NCBI RefSeq assembly: GCF_028994805.1
Contig: NZ_JAJQQP010000009.1
Coordinates: 89,009 to 153,008 of the forward strand
Length of the DNA: 64,000 bases
Reading direction: 5' to 3'
Source of the DNA: Promicromonospora iranensis
Lineage (GTDB): Bacteria; Actinomycetota; Actinomycetes; Actinomycetales; Cellulomonadaceae
The translations under genes were made by a program, and so were the position numbers. Below the pieces are notes generated by a model that was given only the letters and a program-made list of their open reading frames with translations, was not told the origin of the DNA and ran no database searches. This document shows, in pieces, positions 1 through 8,621 of the stretch; the first letter of the stretch is position 1, and each line of letters begins with the position of its first letter.

Positions 1-179
1 CCCGCTGGCTCTTCCTCGGCCATGCGATCACAGCCTTCGTCGCGATCGCCGCCGTACTCCTGTTCGCCGTGCCCTCGATCGACTTCCGCTCATTGATCGA
101 CCCACCGCCGGTCGAGCAGTCTTACGGTCCTGGCTACGAGCCGTGCTACAGCGGCTCCGACGGCTGCCCAGGCGGCTAA
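1..179 (+). CDS. C-terminal end of a membrane protein (5' truncated by window edge)
   Basis: An open frame runs from the first bases of the window to a TAA at 177-179. It encodes about 58 residues: a hydrophobic stretch (WLFLGHAITAFVAIAAVLLF) that reads as one transmembrane helix, then a short tail rich in Pro, Gly, Tyr and Cys ending GCPGG. The two cysteines in the tail (PCYSGSDGCPGG) could form a disulfide outside the membrane. No family was recognised. The start lies outside the window. Confidence 0.55.
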   Translation, partial: RWLFLGHAITAFVAIAAVLLFAVPSIDFRSLIDPPPVEQSYGPGYEPCYSGSDGCPGG

Positions 180-235
180 GAGCTCAACTGTCGGCTACGG
201 GCGGCTAGGGGCGTCTGCTGTCGGAGCGGGGGAGG

Positions 236-1039
236 TTACGACCCGGGCGTCACGGTCCATGATCCGTTCGTCGTGATGGCGAGCACCCCGGGCAGCGAGA
301 CGTCGTAGGAGTCGGTGAACGCCACGCTGTCCCCGAACACCCGAGGGCTGCCCGAGACGCTGAAGTAGCGGCCGGCGAACGAGTCGTCGGGCCCTGCCGG
401 GGCGAACTCCACGTCGAGGCGTGTCGCTGTGTCGCCGAACGCCAGCACCTTCGAGCCGTCGCCGGACTGCTCGCCGGTCACGGGAGCCAGATCGTTCCAC
501 GACTCGAACCGCAGGCTCCACGGTCCTTCGGCGGCAAGCCAGACGGCCTGCTCGGGGTCACCACCCTTGAACACGTCCATGAGGTAGTCGCCGGCCAGGG
601 CGCCGTCGGCCGCGCCGAACGGTGTGCCACGGTCGGGACCCGTGAGGACGGTCGCCCCCGAGCAGGCCGAGCAGTCGAGGTGGACGACGACAGCGAACTC
701 GCCGTCCCGCTCGAAGGTGACCTCGGCGCTGCCCCGCCCTTCCGCCGCGGCGGGCGCACCCTCCGCCACGGTGCCCGCCGCCACCGAGCGGGCCGGTGCT
801 TCGGTCGGGCGCAGGTCGGGCGTCGGTTCGGGCGTCGGTTCGGCCTCGGGTGCTGGTGCCTCCGGGGTCACGTCGGCACGGGGCGGCGCGGGCTCGGACG
901 GGGTGGCGGTCCGGGCCGACGGGGATGCGCCCGTGGCGGGGCCTTCGGCGGCGGCACACGCGGTCGACGCGACCGCGACGAGGAACGCGGCGGCGAGCGC
1001 CGCGACCGTCGGACGCGGCCGGTCGTGGGGTGTGGTCAC
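236..1039 (-). CDS. putative secreted lipoprotein, unknown function
   Basis: A 267-residue protein with a hydrophobic N-terminal segment followed by a lipobox-like VASTAC, so it is probably a lipid-anchored extracytoplasmic protein with Cys near residue 28. Residues of about 30-95 are a low-complexity Pro/Ala/Thr/Glu linker. The C-terminal 170 residues look beta-rich and contain a close cysteine pair (DCSAC). No catalytic motif was recognised. The start is a GTG placed just before the signal peptide; the SD is weak. Function is unknown. Confidence 0.6.
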   Translation of the reverse strand: MTTPHDRPRPTVAALAAAFLVAVASTACAAAEGPATGASPSARTATPSEPAPPRADVTPEAPAPEAEPTPEPTPDLRPTEAPARSVAAGTVAEGAPAAAEGRGSAEVTFERDGEFAVVVHLDCSACSGATVLTGPDRGTPFGAADGALAGDYLMDVFKGGDPEQAVWLAAEGPWSLRFESWNDLAPVTGEQSGDGSKVLAFGDTATRLDVEFAPAGPDDSFAGRYFSVSGSPRVFGDSVAFTDSYDVSLPGVLAITTNGSWTVTPGS

Positions 1040-1066
1040 GGGGTCAGGCTGCCATGGAGTGCCCGG

Positions 1067-1465
1067 CTACTGCGTCGTGTAGTGCTCGATGCTCATCACC
1101 AGGATGACGCGGTCGGCGCTGTCCGGCGGCGGGGGCTGGTCGGGGGCGCCGTACCGCTCGGCGAGGTGGACGTAGAACGCGCCGGTCGGGTCCGGGATCA
1201 CCTCGATCAGCTTCCCGCGGACCTCGACGTAGCTCAGCACGTTGTCGTCGTTGATGATCGCGAGGCTCATCGACGGGTTGTGCTGCAGGTTGCGGTACTT
1301 GGCGCGCTTCGTGGTGTGCGTGAAGCGCAGCGTCTCGCCGTCGAAGTCGAACCACATCGGGTTGACCTGGACCGTGTCGTCCGGGCGGATGGTGCCGAGG
1401 AACGCGTAGTTCGGCGCCTCCAGGAGCGGGATCAGGTGGGCGGGGATGACGTCGGTCGCACTCAT
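1067..1465 (-). CDS. PPOX-class (flavin/F420-dependent) oxidoreductase
   Basis: A 132-residue protein starting MSATDVIPAHL. It has the usual pattern of the small split-barrel pyridoxamine-oxidase-like family: LGTIRPDDTVQVNPMWFDFDG, then THTTKRAKYRNLQHNP, where the K-x2-N-L segment contacts the cofactor phosphate. Length and pattern match the actinobacterial PPOX-class F420-dependent enzymes. Members reduce or bind small heterocyclic substrates; the substrate here cannot be told. The frame is open 37 codons further upstream, but that extension is Arg/Ser-rich and unlike the family, so the ATG at 1465 is preferred. Confidence 0.8.
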   Translation of the reverse strand: MSATDVIPAHLIPLLEAPNYAFLGTIRPDDTVQVNPMWFDFDGETLRFTHTTKRAKYRNLQHNPSMSLAIINDDNVLSYVEVRGKLIEVIPDPTGAFYVHLAERYGAPDQPPPPDSADRVILVMSIEHYTTQ

Positions 1466-1608
1466 ACCGCCGAACATAGCCGCGGGCCGGTCTCCAGGGG
1501 ACGCGTCGCAGGTGACACGCTCATTTCGATTGGACCGGCACACCGTTTGTGAACTACTCTTCCGGAGCGTCACCACAGGGGCCCGAAGGGGTCCGAGCTG
1601 GTGGCAAC

Positions 1609-1680
1609 GCGGATGTAGCTCAGTGGTAGAGCATCACCTTGCCAAGGTGAGGGTCGCGGGTTCAAGTCCCGTCATCCGCT
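1609..1680 (+). tRNA. tRNA-Gly (anticodon GCC)
   Basis: Full cloverleaf: a 7-bp acceptor stem GCGGATG/CATCCGC, D-arm TAGCTCAGTGGTAGAGC, anticodon loop TTGCCAA giving GCC, and T-arm with GGTTCAAGTCC. CCA is not encoded. It is the first of three tRNA genes lying within about 250 bp on the same strand. Confidence 0.97.
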
Positions 1681-1707
1681 CGAACCCGCTTTTTTGGTGG
1701 GGAGCAC

Positions 1708-1778
1708 GGTGGGTTGGCCGAGAGGCGAGGCAGCGGCCTGCAAAGCCGTACACACGGGTTCGAATCCCGTACCCACCT
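1708..1778 (+). tRNA. tRNA-Cys (anticodon GCA)
   Basis: The acceptor stem is GGTGGGT/ACCCACC, the anticodon loop CTGCAAA gives GCA, and the T-loop is GGTTCGAATCC. CCA is not encoded. It lies 27 bp after tRNA-Gly and one base before tRNA-Val, so all three are probably co-transcribed. Confidence 0.97.
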
Positions 1779-1779
1779 C

Positions 1780-1854
1780 GGGCGATTGGCGCAGCGGTAG
1801 CGCGCTTCCCTGACACGGAAGAGGTCACTGGTTCGATCCCAGTATCGCCCACCA
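1780..1854 (+). tRNA. tRNA-Val (anticodon GAC)
   Basis: The acceptor stem is GGGCGAT/ATCGCCC, the anticodon loop CTGACAC gives GAC, and the T-loop is GGTTCGATCC. Unlike its two neighbours it has an encoded 3' CCA (1852-1854). It is followed at once by a strong hairpin. Confidence 0.97.
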
Positions 1855-1856
1855 GC

Positions 1857-1904
1857 AAAAAGGGCCCTCTGGCCAGCGGAAACGCTGGCCAGAGGGCCCT
1901 TTTG
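1857..1904 (+). terminator. bidirectional Rho-independent terminator after the tRNA cluster
   Basis: A near-perfect inverted repeat of about 22 bp per arm (1857-1878 and 1883-1904) closed by a GAAA tetraloop. It is A-rich on the left and T-rich on the right, so it can terminate both the tRNA cluster on the plus strand and the reductase gene at 1939 on the minus strand. Confidence 0.92.
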
Positions 1905-1938
1905 CACGCCTGCCCGCCCGGCGCCCGGGCCGCCGGTC

Positions 1939-2949
1939 TCAGACGCGGACGAGCATCTTGCCGGTGTTGGCGCCGCGCATCATGTCGAGGAACGCGTCGA
2001 CGGTGTTCTCGATGCCGTCGACGACCGTCTCGTCGTAGGCGATCTTGCCCGCCGCGAACCAGGCCGTCATCTGCTCCTGGAACTCGGGGGCGAGGTGGAG
2101 GTAGGAGCCGAGGGTGAACCCTTGCAGGGTGAGCCCGCGCGTGATGATGTTGCCCATGTTGTCGGGTCCGGGGGTCTTCTCGGTCGTGTTGTAGCTGGCG
2201 ATGGCGCCGCAGAGCGCGGCGCGTCCGCCGTCGTTGAACGCGTCGATGGCTGCTTCGAGGTGGTCGCCGCCGACGTTGTCGAAGAACACGTCGATCCCGT
2301 CGGGTGCGGCCTCGGCCAGCTGGGCGCGCACGTCGCCGTCCTTGTAGTTGAAGGCGGCGTCGTAGCCGTACTTCTCGGTCAGCAGCGCGACCTTCTCGGG
2401 TGAACCAGCCGATCCGATGACGCGCTCGGCTCCCAGGAGCTTGGCGATCTGGCCGGCGGCGGTGCCGACGGCGCCGGCCGCTCCGGAGATGAAGACGGTG
2501 TCGCCCTCCCGCATCCCGGCGATCGCGGTGAGCCCGACGTACGCGGTCAGCCCGGTCATGCCGAGCACGTGCAGGCGCAGCGACAGCGGCACGCCCGGCA
2601 CGTCGGGGACGACGCGGAAGGTCGAGGCGTCGTCCTGCACGGTGTCGGACCAGCCGTGCTGGTGCAGCACGATCGCCCCGACGGGGACCTCGTCGGCGGC
2701 GGACTCGACCACGTGGCCGATCGCTCCGCCCGAGATGGTCTCGCCGAGCGCGAAGGGGGCGACGTAGCTGCGCACGTCGTTCATCCGGCCGCGCATGTAC
2801 GGGTCGACCGAGACGAACGCGTTGCGCACGCGCACCTGGCCGGGCCGAAGGTCGCCGTAGGCGACGGTCGCGGTGCGGAAGTTCTCGTGGGCGGGCCATC
2901 CGCTCGGGCGGGAGGCGAGCTGGATCTGTGTGCTCATGAACTCGGACAT
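1939..2949 (-). CDS. NADP-dependent medium-chain oxidoreductase (CurA/2-alkenal reductase-like)
   Basis: A 336-residue zinc-independent medium-chain dehydrogenase/reductase. The N-terminal catalytic half contains VDPYMRGRMND, typical of the leukotriene-B4-dehydrogenase/curcumin-reductase group. The Rossmann half begins near residue 150 with ISGAAGAVGTAAGQIAKLLG. Such enzymes reduce the C=C bond of alpha,beta-unsaturated carbonyls with NADPH. The start at 2949 is preferred to the in-frame ATG at 2937 because GGGAG lies at the right distance. It is divergent from the TetR gene at 3041 across a 91-bp gap with a palindrome, so TetR repression is likely. Confidence 0.85.
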   Translation of the reverse strand: MSEFMSTQIQLASRPSGWPAHENFRTATVAYGDLRPGQVRVRNAFVSVDPYMRGRMNDVRSYVAPFALGETISGGAIGHVVESAADEVPVGAIVLHQHGWSDTVQDDASTFRVVPDVPGVPLSLRLHVLGMTGLTAYVGLTAIAGMREGDTVFISGAAGAVGTAAGQIAKLLGAERVIGSAGSPEKVALLTEKYGYDAAFNYKDGDVRAQLAEAAPDGIDVFFDNVGGDHLEAAIDAFNDGGRAALCGAIASYNTTEKTPGPDNMGNIITRGLTLQGFTLGSYLHLAPEFQEQMTAWFAAGKIAYDETVVDGIENTVDAFLDMMRGANTGKMLVRV

Positions 2950-2994
2950 CGATGTGCTCCCTCGGGCGGACCCACTGTTTCTGTAATGACTCTT

Positions 2995-3008
2995 CCAATA
3001 TATACTGG
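2995..3008. promoter_or_regulatory. candidate TetR operator between divergent genes
   Basis: CCAATATATACTGG is an inverted repeat with 6 of 7 paired positions. It lies in a markedly AT-rich patch of the 91-bp gap between the reductase and tetR-type genes. It overlaps plausible -10 elements on both strands (TATACT at 3001-3006 on plus), so one bound regulator could repress both genes. Confidence 0.5.
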
Positions 3009-3040
3009 ACAGAGCGTTTCAGAAAACCGAGGAGGCGAGG

Positions 3041-3634
3041 ATGGCTCGGACGCAAGCGTTCGACCGGGAAGTGGTGGTGCGCGCGGCACGCGCCCTGTTC
3101 TGGCGTGCCGGGTTCGAGGGAGCCTCGGTCCCAGCACTGGAGGAAGCGACAGGGCTGAGCCGGTCGAGCATCTACAACACCTTCGGCTCCAAGCGAGGGC
3201 TGTTCGACGCCGCGGTGCAGAGCTATCTCGACGAGGTGATCCGGCCCAGGCTGCGTCCCCTGAAGGACGAGGTCGTCGCCCCGGAGGCGGTGCTCACGTA
3301 CCTGGACGGGCTGCGGGACGCGTTCACGAGAGCCGGGTCGATGTCCGCGGCCAACGGATGCCTGCTCATCAACACGGCGACCGCGCCGGTCGTGCGCGAC
3401 GACGATGTCGCGCGAGTCGTCTCCGACTACCGTGCGGAGCTGCGTGCGGCGATCGGCCGTGGGGCCGCCGCCTACCTCGACGCCGCCACGCCGGTCGAGC
3501 AGGAGCGCCTCGCCGACGCGGTCACCGGGCTCTCGATCGCCGCGTTCGCGCTCGTGCGGATCGCCCCGTCCGAGGCGGTCCGCGCGCTCGCCACCGCGCG
3601 GGACCTGCTCACGGCGGCCCGGCTCAGCCGATGA
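3041..3634 (+). CDS. TetR/AcrR family transcriptional regulator
   Basis: A 197-residue protein. The N-terminal 50 residues are a clear TetR helix-turn-helix (ALEEATGLSRSSIYNTFGSK), followed by an all-helical ligand-binding domain containing a single Cys (NGCLLINTA). The pattern is close to regulators of reductases that sense electrophiles. A GGAGG ribosome site precedes the ATG. It is divergent from the reductase gene and is the likely repressor of both. The 3' end overlaps the convergent phosphatase gene by 11 bp. Confidence 0.88.
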   Translation: MARTQAFDREVVVRAARALFWRAGFEGASVPALEEATGLSRSSIYNTFGSKRGLFDAAVQSYLDEVIRPRLRPLKDEVVAPEAVLTYLDGLRDAFTRAGSMSAANGCLLINTATAPVVRDDDVARVVSDYRAELRAAIGRGAAAYLDAATPVEQERLADAVTGLSIAAFALVRIAPSEAVRALATARDLLTAARLSR

Positions 3635-4322
3635 GCCGGGAGCGCAGCGCCCGGATGTGACCAGGGGTGAGCCCGCCGCGGGACAGATAGGCCTCCACCG
3701 AGCCGTGCTGCGTGCGCAGGTGCTCCATGGCCCCGACGATGACGTGGCGGGTGGGCGGGATCTCGCGGCCGGCCAGCACCTCGCGGTCGGCGGCCCGCGC
3801 GGCGTACCGCGGCGCGAGTCGCTGGTTGGTGATCTCGTAGTCGTCGGCCAGCGCGTCGAGGTCCGCCCCGACGAGGCTGAGCGCGAGCGCCACCACGAGT
3901 CCCGTGCGGTCCTTGCCCGCGGCGCAGTGCACCAGCACCGGCCCCTCGGGCGCGTCCGCGACGGCACCGACGGCGCGCGCGAACAGCTCAGGACGCCGGT
4001 CCAGCAGGCCGGTGTACAGGTGCACCCACGGCCCTTCCTCCGGGTCGCCGGCCGCCTGCACCGGAACGTGCAGGTGCGCCGGGAGCTCGGCGAGCCTGCT
4101 GGGGTACTGCTCGATCTCCTCCGGGCGGCGCAGGTCGATGATCCGCGAGAAGCCGTAGGCGGTGGCGGCGACGACGCCGTCGTCGGTCAGGAAGCTGGGC
4201 GACTCCGAGCGGACCAGGGTGCGCTCGCGGACGGTGCCCCCGCCCGTGAGCGGGAGTCCACCGAGGTCACGCACGTTGAGGCAGCCGGGCCAGTCGAGGT
4301 GGAGCGGTGTGTAGTCCGTCAC
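3624..4322 (-). CDS. tyrosine/dual-specificity protein phosphatase
   Basis: A 232-residue protein with the CX5R active-site loop VHCAAGKDRTGLV (catalytic Cys and Arg present) and an N-terminal NVRDLGGLPL segment, as in the MptpB-like family of actinobacterial tyrosine/lipid phosphatases. There is no signal peptide, so it is probably cytoplasmic unless secreted without one. It starts with GTG and lies 10 bp downstream of the antiporter gene on the same strand, so the two are probably co-transcribed. Substrate unknown. Confidence 0.82.
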   Translation of the reverse strand: MTDYTPLHLDWPGCLNVRDLGGLPLTGGGTVRERTLVRSESPSFLTDDGVVAATAYGFSRIIDLRRPEEIEQYPSRLAELPAHLHVPVQAAGDPEEGPWVHLYTGLLDRRPELFARAVGAVADAPEGPVLVHCAAGKDRTGLVVALALSLVGADLDALADDYEITNQRLAPRYAARAADREVLAGREIPPTRHVIVGAMEHLRTQHGSVEAYLSRGGLTPGHIRALRSRLIG

Positions 4323-4332
4323 GCGGGTGAGA

Positions 4333-6102
4333 TTAGCGCTCCGGCTCGTCCTCGCCTATCGGGATCTTGCCCTTGCGCATCTCGACGGCGATCTGCTCGG
4401 CGTCCAGCAGGTCCAGGGCGTTCCCGAGCTGGGCCGAGTCGTACGTGCCGGCGGACCGGGCGGCGAGCAGCTCCTCGCGCTGGGCGGCGATGGTGGCCAG
4501 CCGCAGCTCCCGGTACTGGACGAAGCGCTCCGTGGAGAGGACCGCGTCCTCGTCCTGCGACTCGTGCTCCCGGAACATGTCCTTGCGTACGCGGGCGACC
4601 ACACCGTCGTCGTACGGTGTGCCGTCCGGGCGTCGGGGGTCGGCGAGGAACGCCCGAGCGGCCTGCTCGGTCTCGCGGCGCAGGGCGGGCAGGTCGCCCG
4701 TGGTGTCCTGCCCGACCAGTCCCAGCCGGCGGGTCACCCACGGGAGCGTGCTGCCCTGGACCAGCAGCGTGCCGAACGCGACACCGAACGCGACGAGGAC
4801 CAGGAAGGACCGGCCGGGCGTCTCCGCCGGCAGCGTCTGCGCCGCGGCGAGCGTCACGACGCCGCGCATGCCCGCCCACACCAGGAGGGTGCCCTCGCGC
4901 CAGCCGAGCGGCTTGGCGAGGACGTAGTCGATGTCGGCGGTGCGGCGGCGCAGCGTGCCCTGGATCCGCCGCAGGCGGGCGGTCGTCGAGTGCCGGCCCG
5001 TGTGCTCCGTGCTCTCGGCGGTCGCGGGCGGGGTGGCGGCGACCCGCAGGTCGATGCGGTCCTGGAATCCCGTGAGCGTCTCCCGGACCGCCTGGCCGCG
5101 GCGTGCCCGGCGGGCCTGGATACCGATCAGCGGCGTGACGAAGGCCGCGCGCACCACCAGGACGGCGGCGCCCGCGACCGCGGCGACCCCGGCGGCCTGC
5201 AGGACCGAGCCGCTGCCGTGCTCCGCGTCCTCGATCAGGTCGAAGAGCTGGATGCCCATCGCGAGGAAGACCGCGCCCTCGAGCAGCAGCTCGACGGTGT
5301 GCCAGTTGGACCGCTCCGCGATCCGGTCCTGCGGGCGCAGGTGCCGCGCGGAGCCGTTGCCGGTCACCAGGCCCGCCGCGACGACCGCCACCAGCCCCGA
5401 CGCGCCCAGCTCCTCCGCGGGCAGGTACGCGAGGAACGGGACGACGAACGACATGGCCGTGCTCAGGGCGGCGTGCTGCAGGCGCTTGCGGATGCGCAGG
5501 CCGACCCAGCCGACGGGGACCCCGACCACGACGGCGACACCCGCCGCGTACACGAAGCTGCCGACCACCTCCCACAGGCTGACGGACGCCGCCGTCGCCG
5601 CGATCGCCGACCGGAGCAGCACCAGCGCGGAGGCGTCGTTGAGCAGGGACTCGCCCTCGAGCATCGTGACGCTGCGCGGGGACGCCCCGAGCCGCTTCAC
5701 GATGGTGGTCGCCACGGCGTCGGTCGGGCTGACGATCGCGCCCAGGGCGATGGCCGTGGCCAGGTCGATGTCCGGGATCAGCCACCGGAACAGCAGCCCG
5801 AGCAGCACCGAGCTGATCACCACGAGAGTGACGGACAGGCCGCCGATAGCCGTGAAGTCGCGCCGGAAGTCCATCGACGGCAGGCCGACCGCCGCGGAGT
5901 ACAGCAGCGGGGGCAGCACGCCGCCGAGGATCAGCTCGGGCGGCACCTCGATCGCGGGCACCCAGGGCAGCAGGCTCACACCGGCGCCGAGCACCACCAG
6001 GACCAGCGGCGACGCGACACCGGCCCGGGGCGCGAGCGCGGTGACGGCGATGATGAGGGCCGCCGCGGCGACGGCGATGGTCAGGTACTCGACGTACTCC
6101 AC
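4333..6102 (-). CDS. Na+/H+ antiporter, CPA1 family
   Basis: About 589 residues with 10-12 hydrophobic segments in the first 420. The CPA1 core is visible: ALGAIVSPTDAVATTIVKRL and GESLLNDASALVLLRSAIAA carry the ion-binding Asp residues (TDA and NDA). The C-terminal 160 residues are a charged cytoplasmic tail (RKDMFREHESQDEDAVLSTE). It would exchange Na+ or K+ for H+ across the membrane. The frame is open to a GTG at 6174, but the GTG at 6102 places the start directly before the first membrane helix (EYVEYLTIAVAAAALI) and is preferred. Confidence 0.85.
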   Translation of the reverse strand: MEYVEYLTIAVAAAALIIAVTALAPRAGVASPLVLVVLGAGVSLLPWVPAIEVPPELILGGVLPPLLYSAAVGLPSMDFRRDFTAIGGLSVTLVVISSVLLGLLFRWLIPDIDLATAIALGAIVSPTDAVATTIVKRLGASPRSVTMLEGESLLNDASALVLLRSAIAATAASVSLWEVVGSFVYAAGVAVVVGVPVGWVGLRIRKRLQHAALSTAMSFVVPFLAYLPAEELGASGLVAVVAAGLVTGNGSARHLRPQDRIAERSNWHTVELLLEGAVFLAMGIQLFDLIEDAEHGSGSVLQAAGVAAVAGAAVLVVRAAFVTPLIGIQARRARRGQAVRETLTGFQDRIDLRVAATPPATAESTEHTGRHSTTARLRRIQGTLRRRTADIDYVLAKPLGWREGTLLVWAGMRGVVTLAAAQTLPAETPGRSFLVLVAFGVAFGTLLVQGSTLPWVTRRLGLVGQDTTGDLPALRRETEQAARAFLADPRRPDGTPYDDGVVARVRKDMFREHESQDEDAVLSTERFVQYRELRLATIAAQREELLAARSAGTYDSAQLGNALDLLDAEQIAVEMRKGKIPIGEDEPER

Positions 6103-6278
6103 GGCCCGACGGTACGAGACGCGGGGGACACCCGCCGACCGCTGGGCCCGGAATAACCGATCTGCCGCACCCACCCGTGCGGGCGCCCTTCGGTACGCGT
6201 AGGTTCTCGACAGGCGGCGGGACCCCGTCGCCGAGCAGGGGGCGCACAGTCGTGTGCCTGTGTCGAGAGGATTCGAAC

Positions 6279-6464
6279 ATGGGGCTTTTTGACAAGGCCA
6301 AGAAGTTCGCGACCGACCCGGACAACATCGAGAAGGCGAAGGAGCAGCTCAACGACGGCAACGTCGACGCCGCCACCGACAAGCTGAAGGAAGTCACGCC
6401 CGACCAGGCGGACGGCCTGATCGACCAGCTGGGCGACAAGGCCAAGGACTACGGCCAGAGCTGA
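6279..6464 (+). CDS. small lysine-rich helical protein (MT0933-like antitoxin family?)
   Basis: A 61-residue protein, MGLFDKAKKFATDPDNIEKA and so on, highly charged and probably all alpha-helical. The start MG-x-x-DKAKKFA and the general make-up recall the short MT0933-like 'antitoxin' family of actinobacteria, but the match is weak and no toxin gene lies beside it. GAGAGG precedes the ATG. It is followed by a 38-bp perfect palindrome. Treat as a small hypothetical protein. Confidence 0.6.
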   Translation: MGLFDKAKKFATDPDNIEKAKEQLNDGNVDAATDKLKEVTPDQADGLIDQLGDKAKDYGQS

Positions 6465-6520
6465 CCCACCGGTCGGCCTGCGGCGTGACTGCAGGCACGG
6501 GACCGCCGCTGTATCGGTAC

Positions 6521-6558
6521 GATCGAGGGGCACCGTCCGCGGACGGTGCCCCTCGATC
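6521..6558. promoter_or_regulatory. 38-bp perfect palindrome in front of thrS (terminator or attenuator)
   Basis: Bases 6521-6538 are the exact reverse complement of 6541-6558 with a palindromic GC centre. In RNA this gives a stem of about 17 bp with a CGCG loop, followed by CGTTTCTTCTCG. The thrS ribosome site begins only 19 nt later, which leaves no room for a promoter after the hairpin. thrS transcripts must therefore pass through it or begin within it. Confidence 0.75.
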
Positions 6559-6590
6559 CGTTTCTTCTCGCATTTCCAAGGAGCACCCCT

Positions 6591-8621
6591 GTGTCCGACG
6601 TCGTATCGCCGCCCAGCCCTGCCGCAATCAACCCGGCTGACACCGGCACGGAGGCGACGACGACCACCGCCACGACGACCGGCGTCGAGCTGTACGGCGC
6701 GCGCCGCGACGTGGTCGTGGTGCGGGTGGACGGCGAGCTGTGGGACCTCGACCGGGAGATCCCGGCCGGTCACAAGGTCGAGCCGGTGACCGTCGGCGAG
6801 CCGGACGGCCTGGCCGTGCTGCGGCACAGCGCCGCGCACGTGCTCGCCCAGGCGGTGCAGCAGGTCAACCCGGACGCGAAGCTGGGCATCGGCCCGCCCG
6901 TGACGGACGGCTTCTACTACGACTTCGACGTCGAGACGCCGTTCACGCCCGAGGACCTCAAGGCTCTCGACAAGATCATGGGCCGCATCATCAAGGAGGG
7001 CCAGACGTTCCGTCGTCGTGTGGTCACCGAGGACGAGGCGCGCGCGGAGCTGGCGAACGAGCCGTACAAGCTGGAGCTGATCGGCCTCAAGGGAGGCTCG
7101 GGCGACGCGGACGGTGCCGAGGACAACGGCGAGAACGTCGAGGTCGGCGGCGCCGAGCTCACGATCTACGACAACGTCCGCGGCGCGGGTCGCGAGACCG
7201 AGGCCGTGGTCTGGAGCGACCTGTGCCGCGGCCCGCACCTGCCGAACACGCGCCTGATCGGCAACGGGGTGCAGCTCATGCGCTCGGCCGCGGCCTACTG
7301 GCGCGGCAGCGAGAAGAACCCCATGCTGCAGCGTGTCTACGGCACGGCGTGGCCCACCAAGGACGAGCTCAAGGCGCACCTGGAGCGGCTGGCCGAGGCC
7401 GAGCGGCGCGACCACCGGCGCATCGGCGCCGAGATGGACCTGTTCAGCTTCCACGACGAGGTCGGCTCCGGCCTGCCGCTGTTCCACCCCAAGGGTGGCG
7501 TGATCAAGCGCGTCATGGAGGACTACGTCCGCCAGCGGCACATCGAGGAGGGCTTCTCCTACGTCGGTACGCCGCACATCACCAAGGACGGGCTGTTCCA
7601 CACCTCGGGGCACCTGCCGTACTACTCGGACACCATGTTCCCGGAGATGGACCTCGAGGGGTCCAAGTACCGGCTCAAGGCCATGAACTGCCCGATGCAC
7701 AACCTGATCTTCGCCTCGCGCGGGCGCTCGTACCGTGAGCTGCCGCTGCGCCTGTTCGAGTTCGGCTCGGTGTACCGGTACGAGAAGTCCGGCGTCGTGC
7801 AGGGCCTGACGCGCGTCCGCGGGCTGACCCAGGACGACTCGCACTCCTACGTGACGCCCGAGCAGGCGCCGTCCGAGGTCAAGCACCTGCTGGACTTCAT
7901 GCTCAGCGTGCTGCGCGACTTCGGCCTCGACGACTTCTACCTGGAGCTGTCCACGCGGGACGACTCGAAGCCGGACAAGTTCGTCGGCTCCGACGAGGAC
8001 TGGGCCGCCGCCACGAAGATCCTCGAGGAGGTGGGCCGCGAGACCGGCCTGGAGCTCGTGGCCGACCCGGGCGGCGCCGCGTTCTACGGTCCGAAGATCT
8101 CGGTGCAGGCCAAGGACGCCATCGGGCGGACCTGGCAGATGGGCACCGTGCAGTACGACTTCAACCAGCCCAAGGGCTTCGGGCTGGAGTACACCGCTGC
8201 CGACGGTACCCGCCAGCAGCCCGTGATGATCCACTCGGCCAAGTTCGGCTCCATCGAGCGGTTCATGGGTGTGCTCATCGAGCACTACGCGGGCGCCTTC
8301 CCGGCCTGGCTCGCGCCCGTGCAGGTCAAGCTCGTCCCGGTCGCCGAGGCGTTCGACGACTACGTGAAGGACGTCGCCGCGCAGCTGACGGCCCGTGGCG
8401 TCCGCGTCGAGCTGGACCTGTCGGACGACCGGTTCGGCAAGAAGATCCGGAACGCGTCCAAGGAGAAGGTGCCGTTCACGCTCATCGCCGGCGGTGAGGA
8501 CGTCGAGGCCGGTGCTGTGTCCTTCCGGTTCCGCGACGGGACGCAGGAGAACGGCGTGCCCGTGGCGGACGCCGTCGAGCGCATCGTGGCGGCCGTGGCC
8601 GAGCGGTCCCAGCAGGCCTGA
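6591..8621 (+). CDS. thrS: threonyl-tRNA synthetase
   Basis: A 676-residue class II synthetase charging tRNA-Thr. Seen in order: a TGS-like N-terminal domain, the editing domain with [11 protein letters not shown] and the second metal-site part ([11 protein letters not shown]), then the catalytic core with motif 2 ([20 protein letters not shown]), the zinc-binding MNCPMH, motif 3 near residue 560, and the anticodon-binding domain. It starts at the GTG at 6591 with AAGGAG at the right spacing; an in-frame upstream extension lies inside the palindrome. Its stop overlaps the start of the HIT gene by one base, heading the conserved thrS-pgsA-pimA operon. Confidence 0.97.
   Translation: MSDVVSPPSPAAINPADTGTEATTTTATTTGVELYGARRDVVVVRVDGELWDLDREIPAGHKVEPVTVGEPDGLAVLRHSAAHVLAQAVQQVNPDAKLGIGPPVTDGFYYDFDVETPFTPEDLKALDKIMGRIIKEGQTFRRRVVTEDEARAELANEPYKLELIGLKGGSGDADGAEDNGENVEVGGAELTIYDNVRGAGRETEAVVWSDLCRGPHLPNTRLIGNGVQLMRSAAAYWRGSEKNPMLQRVYGTAWPTKDELKAHLERLAEAERRDHRRIGAEMDLFSFHDEVGSGLPLFHPKGGVIKRVMEDYVRQRHIEEGFSYVGTPHITKDGLFHTSGHLPYYSDTMFPEMDLEGSKYRLKAMNCPMHNLIFASRGRSYRELPLRLFEFGSVYRYEKSGVVQGLTRVRGLTQDDSHSYVTPEQAPSEVKHLLDFMLSVLRDFGLDDFYLELSTRDDSKPDKFVGSDEDWAAATKILEEVGRETGLELVADPGGAAFYGPKISVQAKDAIGRTWQMGTVQYDFNQPKGFGLEYTAADGTRQQPVMIHSAKFGSIERFMGVLIEHYAGAFPAWLAPVQVKLVPVAEAFDDYVKDVAAQLTARGVRVELDLSDDRFGKKIRNASKEKVPFTLIAGGEDVEAGAVSFRFRDGTQENGVPVADAVERIVAAVAERSQQA

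Noticed and set aside
680..1552. 290-codon open frame on the plus strand opposite the lipoprotein and PPOX genes
   Set aside because: An Arg/Gly/Val-rich shadow of two convincing minus-strand genes, as expected at high GC.
1609..1904. tRNA cluster as an integration site
   Set aside because: No partial tRNA copy was noticed elsewhere in the window, and the genes next to the cluster look like ordinary chromosomal genes.
6465..6590. T-box riboswitch before thrS
   Set aside because: CGGGACCGC at 6498-6506 faintly recalls the T-box core, but the critical U of UGGN is absent and the leader of about 125 nt has no room for a stem I with a Thr codon specifier loop.
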